Assembly: GCF_900182815.1 (NCBI RefSeq) | Contig: NZ_FXUA01000002.1 | Location: 310,001-374,000, forward strand | Origin: Algoriphagus winogradskyi | GTDB taxonomy: Bacteria; Bacteroidota; Bacteroidia; Cytophagales; Cyclobacteriaceae | DNA length: 64,000 nt | Direction of reading: 5' to 3' | In this document: positions 16,587-26,044 of the stretch, piece by piece | Numbering within the stretch: the first letter of the stretch is position 1 | Layout: every line of letters begins with the position of its first letter | Position numbers and translations under genes: made by a program | Notes under the pieces: model-generated | Seen by the model: the letters and a program-made list of their open reading frames with translations, nothing else | What the model was told of the DNA's origin: nothing | Databases searched by the model: none

Positions 16587-17996
16587 TTAGACTACTATTT
16601 CTTTGCCATAGTTTTCTACTTGGATTCTGGAATATTCCCTCACGCTAATTCCAACCATCCACCAGGAAATCCATGAGACGTAAGTATAGATTTCCACATT
16701 TGCAGTAAATAAGGGTAGTAATAATCCTGCTTTTACAGTTCCTGCTACAAATGCCATTCTTGCCAAATTCAAATTATCAGAATTTTTAAAGACATAGATC
16801 GAAGTCCAAATACCTGAGAAGAGTGTTGCTATGTACAAAAACATACCAACCCAACCCAGTTGAACTCCATATATTAAAAACTGATTTTCGCCGCCAACCC
16901 GTAATTCTTCAGTCACACTGCCAAAATTTCCACTCATAGCAAGTCCAATGCCCATAGGATTTGTCATCATTGAGTCTAATGCCAGTACCCATTCCACCAC
17001 GTGGCCAATGCTGGATGTATCTGCGAGCGTTAAGGTATCAATCACGTAGAAGTAGAAATCCTCCGGTGCAAAGAAAAGCACGTATCCCACAAATAAGACT
17101 AAACTCAGGAACCCAAAACCAATTAATTTATACAGTTTGAAGACCAGGGCAACAAAGAATATCATCAGAAAAAATGCAGCAAATGATGCTCTGGAAGAAG
17201 CAAAGACAAGACTTCCAATAGAGCAAAGCATCACAAGAACATATTTCCATTGATGTGACCTCTCTGAAGTTAAGAACCAAATCAATCCTGCTGAAAACCC
17301 CATTAAAACAGAACTGGCCAGCTCTAAAGGATCTGAGAAAAAACTCCCGAGTCGCTTCATTGCATTGGTAGTTTCAAAGGTCCACGTCAGGTTATAATGC
17401 CCCTGTGGCTCAATATTGTTTATTTCTTCGTTGAAAAGGGCATAGCCAGTAAATTGCTGTAGGTGTGCATTTAAAAGATAGTTTTCCACCAAGTTCATTA
17501 GAAATGCTCCAATGGCAATGATAAAAATGATCTGAAACAATCGCTTCAACTCGAAATCACCAAACTGAGTATTTCTGCCAAGCAAGTAGATCAAACTAGG
17601 AATGAACATACTCTTGAAGTAGAGTGCTTTGTTCACAAAACTTGCCTGTCCTATTGGTACCACAAGGAAAACGACTGTCAATACCATAAAAGCCAGCAAG
17701 TACCAATCTGTGGATTGAAGTCGCAAGGGGTAGCTGAATATTTTTTTTTGATAAATAACAAAAATCAACCCTGCCGTCAGAACGATGATTTCCTTACTGA
17801 CCTGAAATAAACTTACGATCATGGGCGACCTAGTCACCAAAAATGCCACACTGAGCGTGGTGATATAAAACGGCAAAAAAGCAGCTAGGAAGAAGATAAA
17901 ATAAGTCCATTTCCCTTTAAATATCATTTCCTGAAGCGTCCAGAGAGATCCGGCTGCTACCGCAAGTGCGATTAAAATGAAAAATATCAAAGGCAT
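16587..17996 (-). CDS. O-antigen polymerase/ligase-like membrane protein (Wzy)
   Basis: A 469-residue polytopic inner-membrane protein with about 11-12 hydrophobic helices. Between later helices is a longer loop (about residues 335-375) with HVVEWVLALDSMMTNPMGIGLA and GENQFL, the region typical of the Wzy_C/O-antigen ligase family; a conserved arginine stands at FASSRASF. It would join repeat units on the periplasmic face after flipping by the neighbouring Wzx. Neighbours (Wzx, Wzz, glycosyltransferases) favour polymerase over ligase, but sequence alone does not separate the two. Confidence 0.82.
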   Translation of the reverse strand: MPLIFFILIALAVAAGSLWTLQEMIFKGKWTYFIFFLAAFLPFYITTLSVAFLVTRSPMIVSLFQVSKEIIVLTAGLIFVIYQKKIFSYPLRLQSTDWYLLAFMVLTVVFLVVPIGQASFVNKALYFKSMFIPSLIYLLGRNTQFGDFELKRLFQIIFIIAIGAFLMNLVENYLLNAHLQQFTGYALFNEEINNIEPQGHYNLTWTFETTNAMKRLGSFFSDPLELASSVLMGFSAGLIWFLTSERSHQWKYVLVMLCSIGSLVFASSRASFAAFFLMIFFVALVFKLYKLIGFGFLSLVLFVGYVLFFAPEDFYFYVIDTLTLADTSSIGHVVEWVLALDSMMTNPMGIGLAMSGNFGSVTEELRVGGENQFLIYGVQLGWVGMFLYIATLFSGIWTSIYVFKNSDNLNLARMAFVAGTVKAGLLLPLFTANVEIYTYVSWISWWMVGISVREYSRIQVENYGKEIVV

Positions 17997-18118
17997 CGGC
18001 TTACCATTTTGTTATACTTTCAGGTTCAGTAATAATTGAATCAATGCTTGAAACGACAATAAGCAAATTAACCAGCTTTTGAAAATTGTACAAGCAAGTT
18101 GCAATGCCGAACCTAAAA

Positions 18119-18898
18119 TCAACTTTTAGTAATGTATTGGTCTTTGTAAAGCTGATTATCAGCTCTTTTTCTGATTAGCTCTTCAATTTCAGGGTTTGAG
18201 ATTTGATCCTCCGTTGGTGCATAGAGAGCACGCTGACGATTGACAGAATTAGCAGGAGGATCGCATAGATAATAGATCGCAAGAGACTTTCGGATATTCG
18301 TTCCTTCGGTGCTCACTTCTCTACTTAAGCCATGCCATGACTGGAAGGTAGTATCAAAAATAACTGCCCTATTAAATTTCACTTCCACTTCCTTTTCCAG
18401 CTTTTGAGGTCGATGGTTTTCAGCATCATTACTCCAAAGTCCAAAATGGCCTCCGAATTCAGGTTTCCAATCTTGAGAAAGATATAAAATCAGATTTATT
18501 CTTCGCTGTAATCCCAGCTTAGGATGAATGTTGTAGTCTAGATGAGGATTGAGTTTTCCTCCATCAGGATGCATGTGCCATCCGCCACCATGTAAGCCAA
18601 AATCTGGATACAATTTGATTCCCAAAATTGCTCCTAAGTTGTTGACAAATGTCTCAGAGCATAAGTATTCAAAAAATTTATAAGTATACTCAGGAAACTT
18701 ATTCCAATCGTTCAGAGCTGACTTTTTTTCAAGCGGATTTGAATAGGTGAATAGACTAGCATCACCTATCACCGGAAACTCTTCTGAAAGAGATTTTGCA
18801 AATTTTTCTTCTACAAAATCATCGATAACTAAATGTGGAAAAGGTGCAGCGGAGTGAAACTCTTCTACTCTATTTTTAATCTCCTCAATCTTAATCAT
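18119..18898 (-). CDS. 2OG-Fe(II) oxygenase in the polysaccharide locus
   Basis: A 259-residue non-haem iron oxygenase of the prolyl-4-hydroxylase-like superfamily. Iron ligands are His119 and Asp121 (NPHLDYNIH) and His189 (SWHG); Arg203 (NIRKSLAIYYL) would bind 2-oxoglutarate. The start PHLVIDDFV is typical of bacterial members found in glycan clusters. Its ATG overlaps the end of the upstream GT2 gene by 8 bases, so it belongs to the operon. It may hydroxylate a sugar, a lipid carrier part or a peptide substituent of the glycan; the substrate is unknown. Confidence 0.85.
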   Translation of the reverse strand: MIKIEEIKNRVEEFHSAAPFPHLVIDDFVEEKFAKSLSEEFPVIGDASLFTYSNPLEKKSALNDWNKFPEYTYKFFEYLCSETFVNNLGAILGIKLYPDFGLHGGGWHMHPDGGKLNPHLDYNIHPKLGLQRRINLILYLSQDWKPEFGGHFGLWSNDAENHRPQKLEKEVEVKFNRAVIFDTTFQSWHGLSREVSTEGTNIRKSLAIYYLCDPPANSVNRQRALYAPTEDQISNPEIEELIRKRADNQLYKDQYITKS

Positions 18899-19823
18899 GG
18901 TAGGTTTTTATTAGGCCATCTGCAAAGCCTTTCCAGGCCATCTTTAACTTTTGAAGCCTCCATCTACCAATAAAATAAATGGAATAAAGAAGCATTTTGC
19001 CAAATTGGACGGCCACGGCCAAAGGTATAAAAATATTTTTAGTGTGATGTTTAATGAATATCATTTGATTTCTCTGGGCCAAATAATGGACTATTGGGTT
19101 TAGAAAACCCTCTTTTCCCTTAGTCTTTGACTTGGAAGAATTCCCTACGGAATGATAGATTTTTGCCTCTGATTCAAACCAAAGCTTGTAGCCTTTTTCA
19201 CGAACTCGCATGGAAAGATCCACATCTTCAAATGAACCGAAAAAGAAGAATTCCTTCAGAAGACCTGCTTCCCGAAGTACTTTTGTTTTAATTAAAGTAG
19301 CGCAACCAGTCGTCCAATCTGTCTCCTCCGATCTCACATCACTTAGATCAGTTTTTCCTTCCTTTTTTGTGAGAGAAAGACCTAGAAAAGCAATGAGTTT
19401 ACCACCTGCATTCCATATGACATTTCTACGTTCGCCATTATAGAAAATTAGGGGCTGTGCAATACCATACTCAGGCTTATCATCAATAGAAAAAACCAAT
19501 TTATCCAGGAAATCGGGTTCGACTTCAGTGTCATTATTTAGTTCTAGGATGTAGTCAAACCCATTCTCCAAAGCATATCGAAACCCCACATTGTTACCCC
19601 CCGAGAAGCCTAGATTTTCCTGAGTAAAGATAAAATGTGCAAAATCTCCAAATTCATTCTCAAGCCTTTCTCCAGAACCATCACCGGAGTGATTGTCTAT
19701 CATAATCGTTTTAAAATTGGGATAGGTACAGTTTTGAAGTGAGAGAATGCATTTTTTAGAGTCTTCATAATTTTTCCAATTGATCAAAACTATTGCTACG
19801 GAAGGAAAAGGTGAAGAACTCAT
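18891..19823 (-). CDS. GT2 family glycosyltransferase (rhamnosyltransferase-like)
   Basis: A 310-residue GT-A enzyme. It has VAIVLINWKNYEDS at the N-terminus, IDNHSGDGS, the GFSGGNNVG motif of rhamnosyltransferase-like GT2 proteins, the metal-binding LNNDTEV, and a late EDVDLSMRVREKGY. A basic amphipathic C-terminal region (about 255-300) may tether it to the membrane. An apparently good promoter stands about 60 bases upstream, so transcription may start again here. Overlaps the 2OG oxygenase gene. Confidence 0.9.
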   Translation of the reverse strand: MSSSPFPSVAIVLINWKNYEDSKKCILSLQNCTYPNFKTIMIDNHSGDGSGERLENEFGDFAHFIFTQENLGFSGGNNVGFRYALENGFDYILELNNDTEVEPDFLDKLVFSIDDKPEYGIAQPLIFYNGERRNVIWNAGGKLIAFLGLSLTKKEGKTDLSDVRSEETDWTTGCATLIKTKVLREAGLLKEFFFFGSFEDVDLSMRVREKGYKLWFESEAKIYHSVGNSSKSKTKGKEGFLNPIVHYLAQRNQMIFIKHHTKNIFIPLAVAVQFGKMLLYSIYFIGRWRLQKLKMAWKGFADGLIKTYHD

Positions 19824-19880
19824 TCAGAAAGGTTTGTGGAAAATGTATGTGGTTGCTGTAGTAATATGTGTATCAGCGCT

Positions 19881-19908
19881 CAAATATAAGACTCAAATAA
19901 AAATCAAA
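19881..19908 (-). promoter_or_regulatory. Internal promoter before the GT2 gene
   Basis: On the minus strand TTTG (19908-19905), a 16-base spacer and TATATTTG (19888-19881) match the Bacteroidota promoter well. The leader to the ATG at 19823 would be about 55 bases. It lies in the 100-base gap after the flippase gene. Confidence 0.5.
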
Positions 19909-19923
19909 GATGAATTTTAAAAA

Positions 19924-21219
19924 TCAATTTTTAGTAAAAAGACCAAGTACCAACGCTTTATTGTGGCTCCAGTTGAAATAGCATGAGATAATAAAAGCAA
20001 CAACTTCGGTGGATAGTAGTGCAAAAGCTAGGCCTATTTCCCCATAATAAGCAGTTGCGAATACAGAGGCTATAAGCATGTAAATACACATCAGCCAAGA
20101 AGTTCTGAACATTAGTTGTTTCTGGTCATTGATAAGAAACACTATAATATTCCAGATATTAAAGGAAGCCAGAAGTGGGATAAAAGCTAAAATCTTTAGA
20201 ATTTCGACAGATTTTGGAAGAGATTCTCGTGATAAAACTGAGATAATGAAATCTGACCAAAGAAAGGTTACTAATGACAAAAACGCACTTAAACCAATGG
20301 AAAGGAGTAATACTTTGATTGAAAATCTCACAAATGCTTTTTTGTTTACACTGTATAATTTGGCAGCATTTGGATAAACCGCTTGTACAATTAGCGAAGG
20401 AAGCATACGCATCACCATGATCACCCGCTCGGCTAAGCTATACATACCTAGCGTTTCTGCAGCGGTGAAAAAGCTGAGTATTATCAATCCTCCATTTACG
20501 GCTATATGACTTCCTAGATTAGAGAAAAACAGGAGAACATTTGATTTAAGGCTCTTCCAAATAGCATGAAACTCGGGTCTATAAAATGTGATCCGCATAT
20601 AGATTCTAATGTAGATCAGCAGAAAAATATTAACTCCTAGACCAAAAAAACCCATCATGAAATTTACCCATTTGCTTTGTTCTGGCTTGTGGATAAATAG
20701 CACAATACCTAAGAGGAAAAGTAGCTTGCTGAAAATATTCGCTATGCTGACCAGCTTCATTTTTTCCATACCCTGAAAAAACCAAAGCGGTAACGTAGCT
20801 TCAGAAAAAAGGAGCATTAGTGAAAACACCAAAATGACCTGATATTCTTGGAATAGGTTAAAGCCGAAAACTCCGATGATTATAGCAAGGCTGGCTATTG
20901 TAGCAAGTAAAATTTTAGCCGAAAAAATGTTGGAAACTATATGTGATAATTCAACTCTATTTTGCTGATTAATAGCAACTTCCCGGGGGGCGTTTAGGTT
21001 GTAGCCAAAGCCTACAATTATGTTCAAAAGTATAATGACCGAAAGTGCGAGATTAACTAATCCAAATTGATCGACTCCAATCCCCTGAATCAACAGAGGC
21101 ATGGAAATGATAGTGATCAAAATATTGGAGGATTGAATAATCGCCAGAAAAAGAAAATTCTGGATAGATTTATTCTTAACGATGTTACTTAAGGGAATGA
21201 GCCCGAGTTTTTCTAGCAT
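19924..21219 (-). CDS. oligosaccharide flippase family protein (Wzx)
   Basis: A 431-residue inner-membrane protein with about 12 hydrophobic helices and the MATE/PST layout of polysaccharide flippases. NFLFLAIIQSSNI and MPLLIQGIGVDQFGLVNLA in the first 60 residues are typical (first helix, then G-x-x-x-F-G-L-x-N). It would move the undecaprenyl-linked repeat unit across the inner membrane. It lies 12 bases after the Wzz-like gene and before the GT2 gene. The sequence of the transported unit is unknown. Confidence 0.88.
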   Translation of the reverse strand: MLEKLGLIPLSNIVKNKSIQNFLFLAIIQSSNILITIISMPLLIQGIGVDQFGLVNLALSVIILLNIIVGFGYNLNAPREVAINQQNRVELSHIVSNIFSAKILLATIASLAIIIGVFGFNLFQEYQVILVFSLMLLFSEATLPLWFFQGMEKMKLVSIANIFSKLLFLLGIVLFIHKPEQSKWVNFMMGFFGLGVNIFLLIYIRIYMRITFYRPEFHAIWKSLKSNVLLFFSNLGSHIAVNGGLIILSFFTAAETLGMYSLAERVIMVMRMLPSLIVQAVYPNAAKLYSVNKKAFVRFSIKVLLLSIGLSAFLSLVTFLWSDFIISVLSRESLPKSVEILKILAFIPLLASFNIWNIIVFLINDQKQLMFRTSWLMCIYMLIASVFATAYYGEIGLAFALLSTEVVAFIISCYFNWSHNKALVLGLFTKN

Positions 21220-21231
21220 GCCAGCTGTTAT

Positions 21232-22299
21232 TTAGCTTTCCTGCACATGCTTCCGGTATAATCGTCGGAAATAAAGCCACATAATTGTGAGCATTCCTAG
21301 GATAACGCATCCATAAACCATGCCTTTTACCAGACGAATCTCCGATCGTTCCAATGGAAATCTCGGGGAGTCGATGATTTGAATCAAAGGAGAATTGTTT
21401 CGATGATTGACTTTGGCGATTTCCAGATTTTTTACCACTTCCTCATATACCGCACCAGTTGCTTGTACGTCAATTTGCCTCTTTTTCGTCTCTATGGTTG
21501 CTGAAGAGCGTAGTGGGTTGGCATTGGGAACACGGTCAGTTGCGGATGCAAAGGCTCCTATGCTTTCATCTAATATTTTGCGAACGCTATCTGCCTGAGA
21601 CTGAAGAATAGCTAAGTTTTCGCTGGTTTTTTTGGTTTTAGTCTCTCTGTAAAATTCATTTACATTCTCTACCAGATGTTCATTGAATGCCTTGGCATAG
21701 TGTTCGTCTTTTGAGGAGACACTTACTTGGATGATTGTCAATTTACGGTCAGGTTTAGCGACTGAAAGCTGATTTTCGCGGACAAGTTTTGCTACTTCTT
21801 TGACTACAGAATCCTGGGCTATGGTGAAGTTTTCCCGTGGAATAGAAAAGTCCATTGACGCTATATCTACTTTGGAAGCCCACTTTTTATCGATTTTTTC
21901 AAATTCAATAAATCGATCGATCAATAGTTGGTTCTCATCAAAAGGACTTAATAGCGCTTCATCCAGCATACGCTCAGATCTATAAAGCTCCATAATATTA
22001 TCGCCTTGGAAAAGCCCACTGGTCCCGCCCATGGAACCCAAATTAACTCCTACCAATGATGCTAATCCCGACATTTGACCCATTCCGGCACCATCTCCAT
22101 CTTCCAGTACAAATGAAGTAGTCGCGACGAAAACAGGTTTTTTATAAATAGAAACTAATGCTCCCAATCCTATTCCCAGAAGTGCTGCAAAGAGGAGAAT
22201 TTTCCATTGGGAAATGAAATAAGCGATCCAACTACCGAAGTTTTGGAGGACTTCCTTGATGGTGAATTGATTTTCTGTGAAATGTTTTGATCCGGACAT
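21232..22299 (-). CDS. Wzz/chain-length determinant-like protein
   Basis: A 355-residue inner-membrane protein with a helix at about residues 34-52, a large periplasmic part with coiled-coil segments, and a second helix at about 327-346. The N-terminal Wzz domain has KKPVFVATTSFVLEDGDG; the PLIQIIDSPRFPLE motif before the second helix is the Pro-rich signature of polysaccharide co-polymerases. There is no C-terminal tyrosine kinase domain, so it is of the Wzz rather than the Wzc type. The start overlaps the last base of the export-channel gene. Confidence 0.88.
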   Translation of the reverse strand: MSGSKHFTENQFTIKEVLQNFGSWIAYFISQWKILLFAALLGIGLGALVSIYKKPVFVATTSFVLEDGDGAGMGQMSGLASLVGVNLGSMGGTSGLFQGDNIMELYRSERMLDEALLSPFDENQLLIDRFIEFEKIDKKWASKVDIASMDFSIPRENFTIAQDSVVKEVAKLVRENQLSVAKPDRKLTIIQVSVSSKDEHYAKAFNEHLVENVNEFYRETKTKKTSENLAILQSQADSVRKILDESIGAFASATDRVPNANPLRSSATIETKKRQIDVQATGAVYEEVVKNLEIAKVNHRNNSPLIQIIDSPRFPLERSEIRLVKGMVYGCVILGMLTIMWLYFRRLYRKHVQES

Positions 22300-24875
22300 T
22301 ACCAGTTGATTTGAGAAATTACCAAGCCTAAGGTTGCCAAACCAGTAGTGATTCCAACTACTTCACCTAATCTTAAAGGTACTTTTGGACCTTTGGTTGG
22401 TACTATTACTTCTGCCCCAGGTTCTACCGAAGGATAATTTCTAATTCCTAAGAAGCCTTTGGTTCGTTTTACTGCCCCGTTGGCATAAACCACGTACGTT
22501 TGCTTTCTATTTGCACGACGCTCAAAACCTCCTGCACCATTTATGTAGTGTTTCAAACTTCTTCCTGACTCGTGACGAAGGGTAGTTGGATACACTACAT
22601 CACCTCTCATCCGCACTGTTTGAAAGAGCTTTGGCACAGAAAGTATATCTCCTTCTTCAATTAGAAGGTCGTCTTCTGAGCCTGGATTTCTTAGTATTTC
22701 TTCCAAATCTATAGCGACTGCTTCAGTTTCTTTCAGTTTCACCGCAAATCCTGGGGTTTCTGATGCTATTTGATCCAGTGACTCCTTTTTGCTTTGAGCT
22801 AATTGGTTGTCAACTGGAGACTCTTTTGATGGAGATTCTGTCAATAAGCGTTGCAGCAATTCTGATTGAGCTTCAGAGTTGCTCGGGTCTTCAGCAAGTT
22901 TCATCTTTAAGCCTTCCAAATTCCGTTGACGTCGAATTTGCTCGGATTCTGTATTGAAAAACTCAGTGCGTCTGATTAAAGTAGCCCCTTTTGCGTAAGC
23001 AAATTGATTGAGCCCCCCAGCTCTTTTGATCAAATCTGAAATGCGTTCTCCACTACTTTGAATGGCGAAAATCCCGGGTGAATTTACTTGACCTTCCACA
23101 GCAGTTAATTTCTGCATAGTAAAGCTTGCTCTTTTTCTTACAATGACTTGGTCAAATGGCACTAAAGAAGGAGAGGTTGGATTGTAACCCAAGTCTGGAT
23201 TTACCTGTGTTGGAATGATGTCGGCTAATGTGCCTAAATCAGAATCTTCCAATCTTCTGGCAATTTCTATATCCTGAGCATTAGCAGATTCTTGGAATCC
23301 TCCCGCCATTACGATCAAATCTTCTACTTTCATCTCAGCAGAATACGGATAGACACCTGGTTTTTTAACTTCGCCAAGGATCTGCACATACTGTTCATTG
23401 TTAATATCGTAGATGCTCGTAATTCTTACCACATCTTCGCGGCGAAGTGGTACGTCAGGAGCAGTTCCATCCATAACTCCCCTTAGATTAACCTGAATCA
23501 TCTCTGTGCTTAGGTCATCCTTAGTTCTTAGGATACTTGCCTGAGTAGTATAAGCATCGCCTCGAAGTCCTTCCGCATTTTTCACTAATTGGGATAAGGT
23601 AAGCCCCTCATCTAAAGCAAAAGTACCTTCTCTGTAAACAGCACCCTTAATCTGAACTCGATTGGAATAGCGATTCAGGATACGCTGAACTGTGATTTCA
23701 TCTCCTCCTTTGAGGATAAACATGTCAAATTGGTTCTGATAAACATCGGATACAGAGCGCTGATTTCCTGTGATTCTGGAAATGGCTACTCGGTCCTTGA
23801 ATGCTTGATCGGTAAATCCACCAGCATAATTTAAAATATCAGAAAACGTATCATCCTCTACAGCCTCAAAAACCATTGGGCGCTTCACTTCTCCTTTGAT
23901 TTTGACATGGGAAATGTATGGAGGTACTAGGATTACATCCTGATCTTGTAGCTTTAGATCAAGTTTTGCAGTGCCATTAATCAACAAATCGTAGACATCT
24001 ATCTCAGCGATTTGTTTATTATTTCTTACCAACTTGATTTTCCGCATTGAGCCGTTTTCATTTGGCCCACCAGCGGCATACAATGCATTGAAGACAGTGG
24101 AGAAGGCGCTCAGGGTAAATGTACCGGGCAGGCGAACTTCCCCTAAAATGTTGACTTTAATGGAGCCTACATTTCCTAAAGTCACTTGAAGAAATGTGTT
24201 GGGATTGCTCCCTAGTATACCAGGATAATATTTTCCGACTCTATTTTTCAGGATTCCAGTAGCTTCTTCAATAGATTTTCCAGATACAGATACCGGTCCA
24301 ATATTATCCAATAGAACAAATCCATCCGGATTAACTGTCGCTTCATAATATTGCTCTGATTGCCCATAGATATCTACATAAATCAAGTCTCCAGGACCTA
24401 ATACATAACTTTTTGGAGTGGCTTGATTTAGACTTGGCTCAAAACTTAAGCGTCGATTTCTATGATAAAAAAGAGATGTTCCAAAGATTTCATTCCCATC
24501 TGTGTGATTTACTGTACCCTCAGAAAATTGTAGCATTCCTAAAGCTATTTCATCCATGTCGACTTGCTCGCGTTCGTCACGTTTGGAAACTTTGGTGTTG
24601 CGGATGGATTCTTCTTCTCCTTGAGATATTCTCATTCTCATTTTAGCCACTTCGCTCGGAGGCATGCCTTGTATTTCAAGCGTTTTCAAAAACTCTGACT
24701 TTGAAAGCCCAGCGTTTGTTGCCCGATCAAGTAAACCTTGAACTTGATCGTCAGACAGTTCATCAACTTTGATTTTGCTAGCATCATTAATATCCTGTGC
24801 AAAAGTCGGAGCAACTGTCAACCCCAAAAAGGCTATAAATACAAAAAAGTAAGAGAATCGTATAATTGAAATCAT
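22299..24875 (-). CDS. SLBB-domain polysaccharide export channel (Wza-like)
   Basis: An 858-residue outer-membrane export protein, much longer than E. coli Wza (about 380). A signal peptide (cleavage near TFA-QD) is followed by a helical N-terminal region, then the Poly_export domain (YVLGPGDLIYVDIYGQ, about residues 155-240), then about six SLBB repeats, each with a G.V..PG.f-type motif and a paired AGG. The last, about residues 755-800, reads RMRGDVVYPTTL. A short hydrophobic helix ends the protein (GLATLGLVISQINW), placed like the Wza barrel helix. First gene of the polysaccharide operon, with a promoter box upstream. Confidence 0.92.
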   Translation of the reverse strand: MISIIRFSYFFVFIAFLGLTVAPTFAQDINDASKIKVDELSDDQVQGLLDRATNAGLSKSEFLKTLEIQGMPPSEVAKMRMRISQGEEESIRNTKVSKRDEREQVDMDEIALGMLQFSEGTVNHTDGNEIFGTSLFYHRNRRLSFEPSLNQATPKSYVLGPGDLIYVDIYGQSEQYYEATVNPDGFVLLDNIGPVSVSGKSIEEATGILKNRVGKYYPGILGSNPNTFLQVTLGNVGSIKVNILGEVRLPGTFTLSAFSTVFNALYAAGGPNENGSMRKIKLVRNNKQIAEIDVYDLLINGTAKLDLKLQDQDVILVPPYISHVKIKGEVKRPMVFEAVEDDTFSDILNYAGGFTDQAFKDRVAISRITGNQRSVSDVYQNQFDMFILKGGDEITVQRILNRYSNRVQIKGAVYREGTFALDEGLTLSQLVKNAEGLRGDAYTTQASILRTKDDLSTEMIQVNLRGVMDGTAPDVPLRREDVVRITSIYDINNEQYVQILGEVKKPGVYPYSAEMKVEDLIVMAGGFQESANAQDIEIARRLEDSDLGTLADIIPTQVNPDLGYNPTSPSLVPFDQVIVRKRASFTMQKLTAVEGQVNSPGIFAIQSSGERISDLIKRAGGLNQFAYAKGATLIRRTEFFNTESEQIRRQRNLEGLKMKLAEDPSNSEAQSELLQRLLTESPSKESPVDNQLAQSKKESLDQIASETPGFAVKLKETEAVAIDLEEILRNPGSEDDLLIEEGDILSVPKLFQTVRMRGDVVYPTTLRHESGRSLKHYINGAGGFERRANRKQTYVVYANGAVKRTKGFLGIRNYPSVEPGAEVIVPTKGPKVPLRLGEVVGITTGLATLGLVISQINW

Positions 24876-24947
24876 ATAGAAAAGGTAGTCCCAGGTGAAT
24901 CAAGAACAAATATGGAGATTAAAAATCCATGAATTTCTTAATTCTAC

Positions 24948-24955
24948 CAAATATA
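24948..24955 (-). promoter_or_regulatory. TAnnTTTG box upstream of the polysaccharide operon
   Basis: The minus strand reads TATATTTG about 73 bases before the ATG of the export-channel gene. No TTG element is seen at 15-20 bases upstream of it. Confidence 0.4.
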
Positions 24956-24994
24956 GTTCCAAAAACCTAAGTTCTCATGCCGCCTCGAAGATAC

Positions 24995-25999
24995 TCACTC
25001 CGTACAATTCTTACATATTTCGATCTGTGATCGATCGTTTAGCAATTGCTTTCTGAAGTTTTGGTAAGGTAGGGACGACCAGATGGATTGAAATGATTCG
25101 TTTTGTAATTCTCCGATGACATATTCAGCGTCTTTGTCAAAGCAGCAGGGTACAATCTTTCCGTCCCAGGTGGATACTGCACCTTGCCACATGCGCCAGC
25201 ATTTGTTTTCTAGGCGCTTTTTTAATTTCCATTTGCCATTTCCCGCAGGTATATACCTTGAATAGCCTAAGTCGGAAGGTATCAACTCAGAACCATTTTC
25301 AAAGTCATAGATCTGGGTTGTTTTCAATTGAAGTTCATCAACTTCCATTTCTTTGGCCCAACGCTTTAATTCTGGAAGCTGGTGCTCATTTTGTCCGGTG
25401 ACGAGAAATTGTAAGACGACACGCGGGAAGTTTTGTCCGGATTTTTTTCGTTCAGACAAGAGTAATTTTAATCCTGCCTGTACCTTTCCCAGATTACCTC
25501 CAATCCTATATTTTTCATAGATGTCTTGTGTAATTCCATCCATCGATACGATCAATTGCCTGAGGCCACTCTGTAATATTTCAGCTACTTGTTTTTCCTG
25601 TAAATAGTGTGCATTAGTAGAAGTGGAGGTGAAAATGCCTTTTGAGTTTGCATACTTGACCATTTCCAAAAAGCGGGGATTGAGAAAGGGCTCGCCTTGG
25701 AAATATAGGTGTAGCCAGGTTAAATGGTCTTGAACCTGATCTATTGTTTTTTTAAATAGCCGTTCTTGAAGCATTCCAGTCGGACGGGAAAAATCACGTA
25801 ATCCGGAGGGACATTCTGGGCACCTTAAGTTGCAGCTGGTAGTGGGTTCTATCGAAAGTGTAGTTGGTTTTCCCCAGAGAAAAGGTCTGCCTAAAATTCT
25901 TGAAACCTGAAAAGAAATCGCCAACAAGGCATAATTCAAAAGTTTCCGAAAAGTCAGGAATCGTAGGAAGAGAACTGCCGTGAGGAGATTGTTTTTCAC
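24995..25999 (-). CDS. radical SAM protein with SPASM domain
   Basis: A 334-residue radical SAM enzyme. The 4Fe-4S site is C-x3-C-x2-C at Cys56, Cys60 and Cys63 (TTSCNLRCPEC). A SAM-binding core runs to about residue 220, and a SPASM-type C-terminal region carries KCWRMW, PCCFD and the final ICKNC. The N-terminal 35 residues are hydrophobic and basic. Start is GTG at 25999. It follows the receiver-cyclase gene by 45 bases and precedes the polysaccharide operon, so it may belong to either. Such proteins modify peptides or other substrates; the substrate here is unknown. Confidence 0.87.
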   Translation of the reverse strand: MKNNLLTAVLFLRFLTFRKLLNYALLAISFQVSRILGRPFLWGKPTTLSIEPTTSCNLRCPECPSGLRDFSRPTGMLQERLFKKTIDQVQDHLTWLHLYFQGEPFLNPRFLEMVKYANSKGIFTSTSTNAHYLQEKQVAEILQSGLRQLIVSMDGITQDIYEKYRIGGNLGKVQAGLKLLLSERKKSGQNFPRVVLQFLVTGQNEHQLPELKRWAKEMEVDELQLKTTQIYDFENGSELIPSDLGYSRYIPAGNGKWKLKKRLENKCWRMWQGAVSTWDGKIVPCCFDKDAEYVIGELQNESFQSIWSSLPYQNFRKQLLNDRSQIEICKNCTE

Positions 26000-26044
26000 G
26001 GTACTAAGTAAGGAATAGCTAGAGGAATAAGCAATTCAGGTAGC

